From: Collinsella sp. AM34-10
GTDB taxonomy: Bacteria; Actinomycetota; Coriobacteriia; Coriobacteriales; Coriobacteriaceae
Assembly (NCBI RefSeq): GCF_003469185.1
Contig: NZ_QSIL01000004.1
Location: forward strand, 62,001-126,000
Reading direction: 5' to 3'
Length of the DNA stretch: 64,000 nt
The first letter of the stretch is position 1, and every line of letters starts with the position of its first letter. Position numbers and translations under genes: made by a program. The notes below the pieces were generated by a model, which was not told where the DNA came from, ran no database searches, and saw nothing but the letters and a program-made list of their open reading frames with translations. This document shows positions 1 through 7,659 of this stretch, piece by piece.

Positions 1-33
1 ATCTGGGATGAATGGGGAAAGAAAGGGGTCCGC

Positions 34-813
34 ATGGATACCAAGGCATTAAAGAAGCAGATGGGCGCCGCCATCGCCATGGTGCTGGTAGCAGCCGTAG
101 CGCTGGGCTCTGCCACGTTCGCATGGTTTGTGACGAACAATACCGTTAAGGCGACGACGAGCAGCATCAGCGCACAGTCGAACGCGTCGTATATGACGAT
201 TAAGTACAACGCCACTGCTGTGGGAGCGGACAGTACATTTGACGTTGCCGGCGATACAGAAGCAACCAAACTGTATCCCGCCACCTTTGGTGAGCAGGAG
301 GGTTCTACCGAGGGTCAGTTTATGACGGGTTACGGCAATACTGTGGACGATGGAACTCTGTACGGAACATTGAAAACTGTTGGCACTGCAGGTACGCCCG
401 ATGAGGCCGTTACCAAGGGCTTTGCTAAGAAGAATGTTTTCAATATCAGTTCCCGCGGCCAGAACCTCTCCAACTTGAAGGTCGCTTCTGTCGAGGCGAA
501 ATCTGCTGACGGTAATGCGACGAACCTTGCTACCACATCTGACATCAACTCTGCGCTTCGTCTTTTGGTGAAGTGCGGGGACAGGTGGGTTGTTCTTGAC
601 AAGGATGGTACGTTCAAGCTTGGTTCCAATGGCATCACTGCTGCCGATGGCATTCTTGCTGACACTATTACTGCCGACAAGGATACCGAGGTCGATATTT
701 ACGTCTTCTTCGAGGGCAGCGATGCAAAGGTTTATACGAACAACCTCAAGAAGCTGACCGATTCTTCCAAACTGACCGTAACTTTTACTGCTGATAATCA
801 GAATAAGAAATAA
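34..813 (+). CDS. SipW-type secreted surface protein, paralog 1
   Basis: A 259-residue secreted protein, first of six related proteins in the window. The N-terminus (residues 1-35) is a basic start, a hydrophobic stretch and the motif SATFAWF, which is the SipW-dependent signal type known from TasA and camelysin. The mature part is rich in Thr, Ser, Asp and Gly, as in extracellular fibre or adhesin subunits. Near the C-terminus it has VDIYVFFEGSD, a weaker form of the EG(T/C)D motif shared by the other paralogs; the nearby Cys is missing. The start follows a GAAAGGGG ribosome site at 21-28. The family assignment is firm at the signal; the fibre role is inference. The signal peptidases that would process it lie at 11966 and 16742, beyond an inserted island. 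Confidence 0.75.
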   Translation: MDTKALKKQMGAAIAMVLVAAVALGSATFAWFVTNNTVKATTSSISAQSNASYMTIKYNATAVGADSTFDVAGDTEATKLYPATFGEQEGSTEGQFMTGYGNTVDDGTLYGTLKTVGTAGTPDEAVTKGFAKKNVFNISSRGQNLSNLKVASVEAKSADGNATNLATTSDINSALRLLVKCGDRWVVLDKDGTFKLGSNGITAADGILADTITADKDTEVDIYVFFEGSDAKVYTNNLKKLTDSSKLTVTFTADNQNKK

Positions 814-837
814 AGTAGTTCCATACACAGCTTGCGA

Positions 838-873
838 AGGGCAGGTTCCCGGCCCGGGACCCTGCCCTTTTCC
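838..873 (+). terminator. Rho-independent terminator
   Basis: A GC-rich hairpin (AAGGGCAGG paired with CCTGCCCTT around a CCCGGCCCGGG core) followed by TTTTCC, 25 bases after the stop of the first surface protein. It may only attenuate read-through, because the next paralog starts 23 bases downstream. Confidence 0.7.
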
Positions 874-895
874 TTAACGAGGGGAGGCGACGGAG

Positions 896-1846
896 ATGCA
901 CGATTCAGTTAAGAGGCTTAAGGTTCAGCTTGTTGGGGCGGCGTTGACTGTCGTCGTCTCGGCGGTGGCGCTCTCTGCAACCACCTACGCTTGGTTTGTC
1001 TCCAATAGTAGGGTTCATGCAACTACGAGCACCATTTCCGCTCAAGCGAATGGCATGGTACTCCAAATCGTTGAGGGCGACACGCCCGACCATGGCTCCG
1101 ACACCTCCACGGTCGCTTCCGCAGCCGGTCACGAGATTAGCCCTTCATCGACGAACGATGCCAAAAACTGGTACGTTCCCCAAAGCTGGCAGGGCGTTAA
1201 TGTGAGCACCTATCAAAAGGTCGACACATCCATTTCGGGTGAGAATCCCGGCAAGTACACTATTCAAGGCAACGATTACTATGCATTCACCGTTGCGAAT
1301 TACACGCTGTATACCGTGGCGAACACCGGCGTTGCCGACGTGTATTTGGATGCGAGCAACGGCTCGCCCATAACGATTACGCAGCATGGCGGCACGCAGA
1401 AATGGTTCGACAAAATCAAAGACAGCCTGCGCGTGGGCATTGTAATTAACGGCGAGCTGCGCGTTGTCTATGCGCCAGCTGCTCCCTCGACAACCGATAT
1501 GGGCAACGATGTGACTACCGTTGCAGGTTGGTCGTGTGTCAACTCTGAATCTCTGAACGAGGTTGTTGCCCCTACGTATTTGCATCTTTCTGGCACCGAT
1601 TCGCTCGATCAAAACGGCAATAACTGGGGTGCCACGAAAGCGGGCGAAGTCTACATTAAGCCGATCGGCAACGCGCAAAAGGTCGCTTCGAACGTCGATT
1701 ACAACGGCACGAACATGAAAGTTGTCGTTTGGATGGAAGGCACCGACAGCGATTGTCAGAATATGTCTGGCCTCGATGTGGGCGAAGGAAGCCCGACCTT
1801 TGACGTAACGGTCAGCTTGGTTGGCATCGTAGCTGATTCAAAGTAG
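896..1846 (+). CDS. SipW-type secreted surface protein, paralog 2
   Basis: A 316-residue secreted protein of the same family as its upstream neighbour. Residues 1-40 hold a basic start, a hydrophobic core and the SipW-type motif ATTYAWF, followed by an SxISAQANG stretch closely matching the SSISAQSNA of paralog 1, so these two are the closest pair. The C-terminal third carries VVVWMEGTDSDCQNMS, the full form of the motif shared across the array. The body is Thr/Ser/Asn/Gly-rich with no transmembrane segment beyond the signal, consistent with an extracellular polymer subunit. The start follows GAGGGGAGG, and a strong terminator closes the pair. Surface-fibre function is inferred from the signal type and the nearby peptidases. 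Confidence 0.75.
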   Translation: MHDSVKRLKVQLVGAALTVVVSAVALSATTYAWFVSNSRVHATTSTISAQANGMVLQIVEGDTPDHGSDTSTVASAAGHEISPSSTNDAKNWYVPQSWQGVNVSTYQKVDTSISGENPGKYTIQGNDYYAFTVANYTLYTVANTGVADVYLDASNGSPITITQHGGTQKWFDKIKDSLRVGIVINGELRVVYAPAAPSTTDMGNDVTTVAGWSCVNSESLNEVVAPTYLHLSGTDSLDQNGNNWGATKAGEVYIKPIGNAQKVASNVDYNGTNMKVVVWMEGTDSDCQNMSGLDVGEGSPTFDVTVSLVGIVADSK

Positions 1847-1875
1847 TGTAAACGCTGCTAGCAACTTTCATCAAA

Positions 1876-1911
1876 GACGAGGGCCAGTTCAGGTTTGAAC
1901 TGGCCCTCGTC
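1876..1911 (+). terminator. Strong terminator closing the first surface-protein pair
   Basis: A 15-bp perfect stem (GACGAGGGCCAGTTC paired with its complement) and a 5-base loop, followed by a T-rich tract. It ends transcription of the two upstream genes and marks the left border region of the accessory island. Confidence 0.85.
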
Positions 1912-1950
1912 TCGTTTATGTCAATATTGGTTCGGCTATAGCCCGTACAC

Positions 1951-2052
1951 CTCAACCATGGCTTCGCCGATGCGGTGGGGTACGCCGGTGACATGACCAG
2001 GCAGTGGTTCAGGTTCCATAAGGGCTATCTGGAGCACATTCTGGGGCTGTAG
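1951..2052 (+). pseudogene. Orphan coding tail (remnant)
   Basis: An open frame without a plausible start encodes about 33 residues ending in RFHKGYLEHILGL before a stop at 2050-2052. The composition (aromatic and charged residues, no low complexity) looks like the C-terminus of a globular protein whose 5' part has been lost. I do not recognise the family. The rest of 1912-2083 shows no other gene. A chance frame is possible. Confidence 0.3.
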
Positions 2053-2083
2053 CCTTCGAGTCGGCAATTCAACTACCTGTGCA

Positions 2084-2145
2084 CACTCGATTTACGAGGA
2101 TTTTCACACTCGATTTTCGAGGAAGTCTGGACTCGATTTTCGAGC
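2084..2145. repeat. Three tandem copies of a CTCGATTTTCGAG palindrome
   Basis: Near-identical 13-bp palindromic units at about 2085-2097, 2108-2120 and 2132-2144, spaced by 23-24 bases. The first has one change (TTTACG for TTTTCG). They lie just beyond the stop codon of the minus-strand DUF5710 gene. They could be protein-binding sites, weak hairpins, or the scar of a mobile element. Three short units without spacer diversity do not make a CRISPR array. Confidence 0.6.
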
Positions 2146-2151
2146 TTTGCC

Positions 2152-2850
2152 CTACAGGTAAATCCCCTCGAACAGGCTCTTGTGGAACTGAGTGTGGTGA
2201 TCGCGTGCCCAGGTGAAGAGCGCCTGGTCAAAGTTGCCTTGGCTGGCGGAGATGCCATAAACGCCGGCGACTTCCACGCGCACGAACTCCAGCGCGGGCA
2301 GCTTGTTGATGGCCGTGAGCGCAAACGGCGACGTGGGCTCCTCGAACAGGTAATGGCTGCCTTGCAGCGCGCCGCAGCCTGTGCAGGTGCTGGCGAGCGA
2401 TACGGTCTTGGTGGTGCGCGACGTTACGGGCTTGTAGCCGCAGCGCTCGCGTAGGTAGTCGCGGATTTCGGCCGGCACGCAGCCCAGCGCGGGGACGATG
2501 GCCACGGCGTTGGCGCGGGCTGTGTCGATCACGATGTGGCCCGCGTCGTCCATGGCGGGCGCAGCGCTGGGCGCAGCCTTGCTGCCCGAGTCCTCGGCCG
2601 CCCAATACGGAATGCCAAAGGCCGCGACCGTTGTCTGCTCGTGGCACTTCCAGCATTCGCGCTTGCCCAGCACCAGGTAGATGTAGGGCGCGCTGGGGTC
2701 GGAGCGATCCACGCCGGGCAGCCACGCGGCAAAGGGCTCGGGGTTGACGCCGTCGGGCACGTACCAGATCTTCTTGGTCCGGTCCCACTTGGCGCCCAGG
2801 GCCTTGGCCTCGTCTTTGTGCGAAAAGGGAACATCGAGCTCGGTGCGCAT
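2152..2850 (-). CDS. DUF5710 domain-containing protein with paired CxxC motifs
   Basis: A 232-residue protein. Residues 1-50 match the DUF5710 pattern: a short beta-rich module with the hallmark DEAKALGAKWD followed by KKIWYVPDG, which occurs in proteins of plasmids, phages and conjugative elements. A middle segment has CWKCHEQ and a later one CTGCGALQG, so a split zinc ribbon is likely. The frame stays open for 64 codons upstream, but I chose the ATG at 2850 because AAAGGAG precedes it at good spacing and the DUF5710 match begins exactly there. The exact function is unknown; DNA or nucleotide handling would fit the domain and zinc motifs. It stands alone on the minus strand at the left edge of the island. 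Confidence 0.65.
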   Translation of the reverse strand: MRTELDVPFSHKDEAKALGAKWDRTKKIWYVPDGVNPEPFAAWLPGVDRSDPSAPYIYLVLGKRECWKCHEQTTVAAFGIPYWAAEDSGSKAAPSAAPAMDDAGHIVIDTARANAVAIVPALGCVPAEIRDYLRERCGYKPVTSRTTKTVSLASTCTGCGALQGSHYLFEEPTSPFALTAINKLPALEFVRVEVAGVYGISASQGNFDQALFTWARDHHTQFHKSLFEGIYL

Positions 2851-3146
2851 GGCGGCTCCTTTGTGCGGCTTGCGGTGCATGTGCTCCAAGGATACCCCAG
2901 CGGCGAACGTCCGATGCATGCCGACGGAATTGCTGATGTTCTTGCTGTTGGCCGCGGCTGTTTGCAAACGCGACGGTGCCGTTGGGGCATTGCTATAAGT
3001 CAGCAAATGAGCAATTTGGCCGTCCAAGCAGTCGCAAAGCAAAATGGAAGTCCCGCGCCGTCAAGCAGTTTTGCCACTGCTGCACTACATAACGACAGTT
3101 AAACGCGGCAATTCGCTCTTGTACAGTCTTAACCGTGATCACACGT

Positions 3147-3164
3147 CATTAGTAGCTCAGAGGT
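3147..3164 (+). other. tRNA D-arm-like fragment in a gene-free gap
   Basis: The sequence AGTAGCTCAGAGGTTAGG followed by GC resembles the 5' D-arm of a tRNA (GCTC pairing with GGGC), but no anticodon stem, T-arm or acceptor partner follows. It may be a remnant of a tRNA-targeting integration event or chance. The rest of 2851-3252 shows nothing else I can support. Confidence 0.25.
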
Positions 3165-3252
3165 TAGGGCGGTGACTGAATGGCTCGGTACAAAGGCGAG
3201 AATAGGGCATGGGAAGGAGCCGCTCGGCTGCTCGCAAATCCGGCGCGCGGAC

Positions 3253-3417
3253 GTGAAGGTGTGCGAGACCCCCAAGCACGTGGCCGAGATCGGCGGGTGG
3301 AGCCTGCGCCAAGTCCAGAAGTGGTGCGCGGACGGGACGCTCCCCGCGATGATGATCGGCGGCACCTGGGCGATCAGCGGGCAGAAAATCTGCGACATGC
3401 TCGGCATTGAGGACTAG
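3253..3417 (+). CDS. Excisionase-like helix-turn-helix protein
   Basis: A small DNA-binding protein of about 54 residues. It reads ETPKHVAEIGGWSLRQVQKW, then a basic turn and a wing-like MMIGGTWAIS, then a short helix. This is the layout of excisionase / MerR-like DNA-binding domains (AEL..S.RTV.RW...G.LPA). Such proteins direct excision of integrated elements or act as small regulators. The frame is open from a GTG at 3172, but the extra 27 residues do not resemble protein, so I favour the GTG at 3253; neither start has a strong ribosome site. Small accessory genes follow at once, as in integrative elements. No integrase remains in the window. Confidence 0.6.
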   Translation: MKVCETPKHVAEIGGWSLRQVQKWCADGTLPAMMIGGTWAISGQKICDMLGIED

Positions 3418-3419
3418 CG

Positions 3420-3590
3420 ATGCCTATGGAAGCATTCAAGGAAAATGACACCGGTGGCCGTATACTTGGCGGCGGGGCCACCGGCGGCGAGTGGACAGGA
3501 CGGGGGCCTGTCGTGGCTGCATCTTACAGCTCGGTCACGGGGAGCGCCGCCTCGCAGCTCGATTGCGGGGTGAGCCAGCATGAACGATAA
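3420..3590 (+). CDS. Small hypothetical protein of the island
   Basis: A 56-residue frame that starts 3 bases after the excisionase-like gene and overlaps the start of the next gene (ATGAACGATAA, where the TAA closes this frame). The tight spacing on both sides supports translation. The product is Gly/Ser/Thr-rich with few charged residues and no recognisable domain. I cannot assign a function. In element accessory operons such small linkers between regulator and primase genes are common, but this could be a chance frame. Confidence 0.35.
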   Translation: MPMEAFKENDTGGRILGGGATGGEWTGRGPVVAASYSSVTGSAASQLDCGVSQHER

Positions 3591-3828
3591 GGAGAAGGCC
3601 GACTTGGCGTTCCTCTCTATGGAGCCGTCCAAGAACTACGAGACTTGGAAGAACATCGGCATCAGCTACGAGGCCGCTGGAGGCGACCACGACACGTTCC
3701 TCAGCTGGTGCTCCCACGACCCCGAGAAGTACGACGAGGCCGTTACCCGCAAGCTCTTCGAGCATGTGGACGAGGGCGGTAGGATCACGGCGGGCACGCT
3801 CTTCTGGCATGCGGCGAACGCAGGCTGA
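3580..3828 (+). pseudogene. Truncated primase-type protein (PriCT-2-like domain)
   Basis: An 82-residue product: NYETWKNIGISYEAAGGD, then FLSWCSHDPEKYDEA, then GGRITAGTLFWHAA. This follows the primase C-terminal 2 pattern (W..IGMALK, then W..WS, then ITIGTLY..A) found in replication proteins of phages and integrative elements. Family members continue for several hundred residues, whereas this one stops right after the domain. In the same frame after the TGA there are about 60 more open codons, to 4020, including LSGLPYLEQAIKQIEAKAF, so the gene looks cut by a premature stop and a deletion. Probably a decayed replication gene of the island. Confidence 0.5.
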
Positions 3829-4113
3829 AAGAGCACGGGCGACCATACAAGCGGAGCGCTTTGCACGGCCTCCGGCGGCCAGGACCTCTCCGGATTGCCG
3901 TACTTGGAGCAGGCGATCAAGCAAATCGAGGCCAAGGCGTTTTACCTGCACTTCTGCTGCTTACGGGAAGCAAACAGCCGTTCGGTGACGTTTTCAAGCT
4001 CAGGTCTCCAATCCCTCTGATTGCTGCTAATCTATAAAGTTAGCGAGTTGAATTCTTTTCGAGTTTGTGACGCTCGCATACGGTCATTCTAGGACGCCGA
4101 AGGGGTGATTGCG

Positions 4114-5190
4114 ATGAGCGTTGATAGTTCCACAGAGGATAAGGCTCAGAGCGCCTCCATTGGTGCTGTGGATTTGTTTTGCGGGGTCGGGGGCCTGACC
4201 TACGGTTTACGCACCGCTGGCATCGATGTGGTGGCTGGGTTTGACCTCGATTCCTCTTGCCAGTACGCCTACGATGCGAACAACGGCAAGGACAAGTTCA
4301 TCTGCAAGAACATCGCCGAGGTCACCGGGGAGGAAGTCAAGGAGCTCCTGAAGGACTTTGACATCAAAGTCTTGGTAGGGTGCGCTCCTTGCCAGCCCTT
4401 CTCGAAGCACCGCAAGGACAAGAAGCATCGCGAGAAGCACAAGGACTGGGGGTTGCTTGCGCAGTTTGGGAGGCTTGTACGTGAAGTGCAGCCAGATTAC
4501 GTGTCCATGGAGAACGTGCCCGAGCTCGAGAAGGAGAGCATCTTCTCTGGTTTCTTGAATACGCTTAAGGAGTCCGGATACTCGGTGGAATACAGCGTCG
4601 TAAAGGCTGAGGAGTACGGTGTGCCCCAGCATCGGCGGCGATTGATTCTGCTAGCTTCTAGAAATGGGTCCATCAGCTTGATTGACCCTACGAATGATAA
4701 CGCTCATGCTGTTACGGTTCGGCAGGCAATAGGTGCGCTGCCTGCCGTGAGCGCTGGCGGCTCTTGCAGGGGGGACTCTCTGCAAACGGCGTCGGCGCTA
4801 TCAGAACTAAACTTGAAGCGCATTAAGGCTTCGACGCCTAATGGCACGTGGCGAGATTGGCCTGAGGACCTGAGGCTTGATTGTCATAAAAAGGCTGCTG
4901 GCCAAACGTACCCTGCGGTCTACGGGAGGATGGCTTGGGACGAGACGTCCCCAACTATAACTACGCAGTTCTATATGTACGGTACGGGCCGGTTTGGGCA
5001 TCCAGAGCAAAATCGAGCCCTAACCTTGCGTGAGGGTGCCGTCTTGCAGAGCTTCCCGCAGGATTACAAGTTCATTAGGCCTGGCGAGAAGATCAGCAAG
5101 AAAGCTGTGGCACGGCATATTGGAAACGCCGTGCCACCAAAGCTCGGCGAAGCGGTTGGCAAAAGCATAATTGCCGCTTGCGTACACTAG
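4114..5190 (+). CDS. DNA (cytosine-5) methyltransferase
   Basis: A 358-residue enzyme that transfers a methyl group from S-adenosylmethionine to C5 of cytosine in a specific DNA site. Visible motifs in order: VDLFCGVGGLTYGL (motif I, SAM binding), GCAPCQPFSKH (motif IV, catalytic Cys about residue 93), MENVPEL (motif VI, Glu about 133), QHRRRLILLASR (motif VIII), and GNAVPPKLGEAV near the end (motif X). The target-recognition region is the stretch of about 100 residues before motif IX. ATG 4114 is preferred over the GTG at 4105 because AGGGG sits 8 bases upstream. It converges with the HEPN gene; their stop codons overlap at 5187-5190. No cognate type II nuclease is recognisable; DUF262 and HEPN proteins take that place. 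Confidence 0.93.
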   Translation: MSVDSSTEDKAQSASIGAVDLFCGVGGLTYGLRTAGIDVVAGFDLDSSCQYAYDANNGKDKFICKNIAEVTGEEVKELLKDFDIKVLVGCAPCQPFSKHRKDKKHREKHKDWGLLAQFGRLVREVQPDYVSMENVPELEKESIFSGFLNTLKESGYSVEYSVVKAEEYGVPQHRRRLILLASRNGSISLIDPTNDNAHAVTVRQAIGALPAVSAGGSCRGDSLQTASALSELNLKRIKASTPNGTWRDWPEDLRLDCHKKAAGQTYPAVYGRMAWDETSPTITTQFYMYGTGRFGHPEQNRALTLREGAVLQSFPQDYKFIRPGEKISKKAVARHIGNAVPPKLGEAVGKSIIAACVH

Positions 5191-5993
5191 CCCTCTTCTG
5201 ATTCGGTCATACCGCGCCGATATTCACCGGCGTTGAGGTAGGTCGAAACATCCTTGCGGAGCTGCATCAAAAATGAGTCAACATGATTGACTAGCTCCGC
5301 AAGCTCCGATGTTGTCACCTGATTGCTTGCTTCTGCAAACGAAATTGATCCATGAGCTAGGTCATTCCGTCGATTCTTGATGTCTTTAAGCTCGCTCTTA
5401 ATCTCATCCCTCTTGCAGTTCGCTATATCATCATGAATCGATATTCCGTGGTCATCAAAGAGCTTGAGGATTTTGTCTGCATCTAGATTTCCACCGGCGA
5501 TGGTGTTCCGAACGCTGAATTGAAGTACGTTATTTTTAACAGCATGATCAAGCAACCTCTTGCTTATGGACTCGGCGGTACTATTGCTGGCTTTTGGGTC
5601 GCTCAACCCGTTATACATTTGGGTATGGTGCCAAATCGATTGAAGCTTTTCGGAAACCTCAGCGTAGCCGCAACCCTCGTCCTTTACTCTGTCGTAAATC
5701 GCCTGCATGAGATTAGTGACTGAGTACTCAATGATGTTGTAGATCATAAGCTTGACGTTGGAGCGGATGACACTGGAAACGAGGGTCACATCTGGTGTCG
5801 ATGAGGGCAGGCCACTGGGATTTGCCTTTTCAGCGATTTCGTACGCTCCTCGCATTACAGCATTGTAGCGCACGCCCTCTGCACCTTGGTCAAGCGAATC
5901 GAGCAGGGTCGCGAGCGTAATCATGCTCTTGGTCTCACCAAGGCGGTCGTTGTAGACCTCTCCGTACCCCAAGTTAAAGTCATTGGAATCCAT
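5187..5993 (-). CDS. HEPN-domain protein (MAE_28990-like), predicted nuclease/toxin
   Basis: A 268-residue all-helical protein. Around residues 203-214 it has DIKNRRNDLAHG, a perfect R-x4-H motif (R209, H214), the catalytic signature of HEPN ribonucleases. Length and layout, with an N-terminal helical region and the motif near the C-terminus, fit the MAE_28990/MAE_18760 HEPN group, often found next to DUF262 genes. It starts 5 bases after the upstream DUF262 stop, so the two are translated together. Likely role: RNA-cutting effector of a defence module. Which RNA it cuts, and whether it is held inactive by DUF262, cannot be seen here. Lower GC than flanking housekeeping genes suggests transfer. 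Confidence 0.75.
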   Translation of the reverse strand: MDSNDFNLGYGEVYNDRLGETKSMITLATLLDSLDQGAEGVRYNAVMRGAYEIAEKANPSGLPSSTPDVTLVSSVIRSNVKLMIYNIIEYSVTNLMQAIYDRVKDEGCGYAEVSEKLQSIWHHTQMYNGLSDPKASNSTAESISKRLLDHAVKNNVLQFSVRNTIAGGNLDADKILKLFDDHGISIHDDIANCKRDEIKSELKDIKNRRNDLAHGSISFAEASNQVTTSELAELVNHVDSFLMQLRKDVSTYLNAGEYRRGMTESEEG

Positions 5994-5998
5994 AAGGT

Positions 5999-7057
5999 TT
6001 ACCGCTCCGCCTTCAGCTTGTTGGCAACGAAATCAATGCGAGCTTTCAACTTGGCCTTTACGTTTGCCGAGTCTGACCGCACAAGGGTCTGGAACTCTTC
6101 GCAATCAACCCAAGACATGTCTTTGCGCGAAAGGTCCTTGTCCTCCGACAACGCCACGGCAACGCCGACCGCAATAGCTTCGAAACGCGCATGAGGAGTC
6201 GTTTTTCCTGTCGGTGTCTTTTTGAAACCCCTGTCTCCCAAGCACTTCTCAACGTATTCCAACATTTCTTTGAAGCGAGCGACGAGTTCATTGCGCTTGT
6301 CAGGTGACTTGGCAAGCTCGATGTTCATGCGATTCGTGTATTCATCCAGGTAACTAGCAACGCGGTCTTTGTAACCCTCGAAATCTGGGTAGCCGTCTGC
6401 ATAGGCGAAGAAACGAGTGACAAGTTCCATGTCATCGTAGTGTTTGCGCGCCGTCTCGCTTAACGGGGCAAGTTTTATAAAGAGCGGATCTTTGGAGAGC
6501 TCGCTTACTAGTTTTGTAAAATCGCCGCCCATGGAGCCACGGCGAATTTCTTGCGATTTGAGCTGCTTGCCCGATGAATTGATACGACGAAAAATCTCCT
6601 GTCGGACGTCAAAGGTGGTCCCTTCCTCAAGGTAAACCACTCGAAAGCTCGCGTTATCGAATCTTCTTTGTACTTCTATGGGAAGTTCTGAATAGGTCTT
6701 TCCGTTGACAGATGTAAGGATGTCTAGATTGCACAAGGTTAAATCGCCTCTGGCAAAGTTCACCAAGGCGTTCATCCTTTGCGCTCCATCAACGATTTCC
6801 GTTCTGCCATCTTCAGCATCGGCAAAGAACATGTAGGGAATGGGCAGGCCAATTAGCACAGACTCAATAAAGTAGCTGCAGTCAACGTCCGTCCAGACGA
6901 AGTTCCGTTGATAGTCAAGCGGAATGTAGAATGCATCAGCATTGAACTTATTGATGAGGTATTCCGCAACGTATTCGCGAGTGCTGAATCGCACATCCTT
7001 TTTCTTGTCGCGAATCTGTTCGGAAATCTCGATCGTCTCACTTTGTTGATCAGTCAA
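5999..7057 (-). CDS. DUF262 domain-containing protein (GmrS/ParB-like NTPase-nuclease family)
   Basis: A 352-residue protein. YIPLDYQRNFVWT (residues 44-56), the (I/V)DGxQR signature IVDGAQRMNAL (88-98, D90 to R94) and EIFRRINSSGKQL (154-166) are the conserved DUF262 blocks. Family members include the N-terminal half of GmrSD type IV restriction enzymes and SspE; they bind nucleotides and sense DNA modification. No C-terminal DUF1524 HNH nuclease follows, so the effector is likely supplied by the co-transcribed HEPN protein 5 bases downstream. With the convergent methyltransferase this suggests control by DNA methylation state. The start is the first ATG, at 7057; an inverted repeat lies 90 bases upstream. 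Confidence 0.85.
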   Translation of the reverse strand: MTDQQSETIEISEQIRDKKKDVRFSTREYVAEYLINKFNADAFYIPLDYQRNFVWTDVDCSYFIESVLIGLPIPYMFFADAEDGRTEIVDGAQRMNALVNFARGDLTLCNLDILTSVNGKTYSELPIEVQRRFDNASFRVVYLEEGTTFDVRQEIFRRINSSGKQLKSQEIRRGSMGGDFTKLVSELSKDPLFIKLAPLSETARKHYDDMELVTRFFAYADGYPDFEGYKDRVASYLDEYTNRMNIELAKSPDKRNELVARFKEMLEYVEKCLGDRGFKKTPTGKTTPHARFEAIAVGVAVALSEDKDLSRKDMSWVDCEEFQTLVRSDSANVKAKLKARIDFVANKLKAER

Positions 7058-7146
7058 TCGCCTTCACCTCAATCTATAGCAGGACGAAGCCAACTTAGGT
7101 CTGACTGGCTGTGGGATGTGAAGTCCTTTCCCATAACCAATGCTGC

Positions 7147-7182
7147 ACTCTAATGATACCAGCAGATGCCTGGCATTAGAGT
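7147..7182 (-). promoter_or_regulatory. Inverted repeat upstream of DUF262-HEPN
   Basis: ACTCTAATG and CATTAGAGT form a perfect 9-bp inverted repeat, extended inward by CCAG/CTGG around a 7-base loop. It lies about 90 bases upstream of the DUF262 start and could be an operator for the defence operon, a terminator of whatever once lay to the right, or an insertion scar. The flanks (7058-7281) hold no gene. Confidence 0.45.
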
Positions 7183-7281
7183 CGTGCCCCTCTGCCTCTT
7201 TGTGACGCCCGTCTAGGCTGCTCGTATCGAGTAACTGGGCGGGCGCCTTGTTGTGCCTGCCGCGATTTGAAAGCAGGATAC

Positions 7282-7590
7282 ATGGACGGTGAGACTCATG
7301 GCGACGAGGCGGCGAAGGTCGAGCTCGCGGAAGGGCAAGAGGACGCGAGGTCGGCAGAGGTGGCGGACACCCTTCGCTCGGAGATCGAAGCGGTGGAGGG
7401 CGCAGCAGCCGACGAGCGCGTGGAGTACTGAGCTCAGGCTCGCTGGGGCGCGGAGCGTCAAGGCCGCGCGTGCCCTTCTCGACGAACACGGGGGCGACGT
7501 GGGCGCGCTCAAGGAGGCGGAGCCCTGGCTCTTCTCGGTCCCCCCGCGCCCGCTGGGACCACGGGGCTGCCAAACGCGGGAGCCGCTGTT
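7282..7590 (+). pseudogene. Decayed phage scaffold-like gene (frameshifted)
   Basis: An ATG at 7282 opens a 49-residue acidic, helical segment (AKVELAEGQEDARSAEVADT and on) that stops at 7431. The next frame continues with ARALLDEHGGDVGALKEAEP then WLFSVP up to about 7550. The first frame resumes with PAGTTGLPNAGA to 7590. Joined, these look like an actinophage capsid scaffold protein (DUF4355-like): acidic coiled coil, then ALK..EPWLF, then TGLPNAGA. At least two frameshifts have inactivated it. It ends where the IS21-type end begins. The phage origin rests on pattern memory of that C-terminal signature. Confidence 0.45.
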
Positions 7591-7641
7591 TGTGTCGACG
7601 ACAAACTGAACATTGTGGCGCGACCAAATTGAGCACTTTGG
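7591..7641. repeat. IS21-type element end with internal repeats
   Basis: TGTGTCGACGACAAACTGAA is followed by a second degenerate copy, GGCGCGACCAAATTGAGCAC. Multiple 15-20-bp repeats at the ends are typical of IS21 elements. It lies directly downstream of the istB remnant, at the junction with the phage remnant. Confidence 0.5.
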
Positions 7642-7659
7642 CAAACACGCCGCGTTAAC

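Noticed and set aside
2084..2145. A CRISPR array
   Set aside because: Only three 13-bp palindromic units with 10-base gaps, no spacers of typical length and no cas genes in the window.
3147..3220. A complete tRNA gene at the D-arm-like sequence
   Set aside because: No anticodon stem, T-arm or acceptor pairing follows; only a fragment can be supported.
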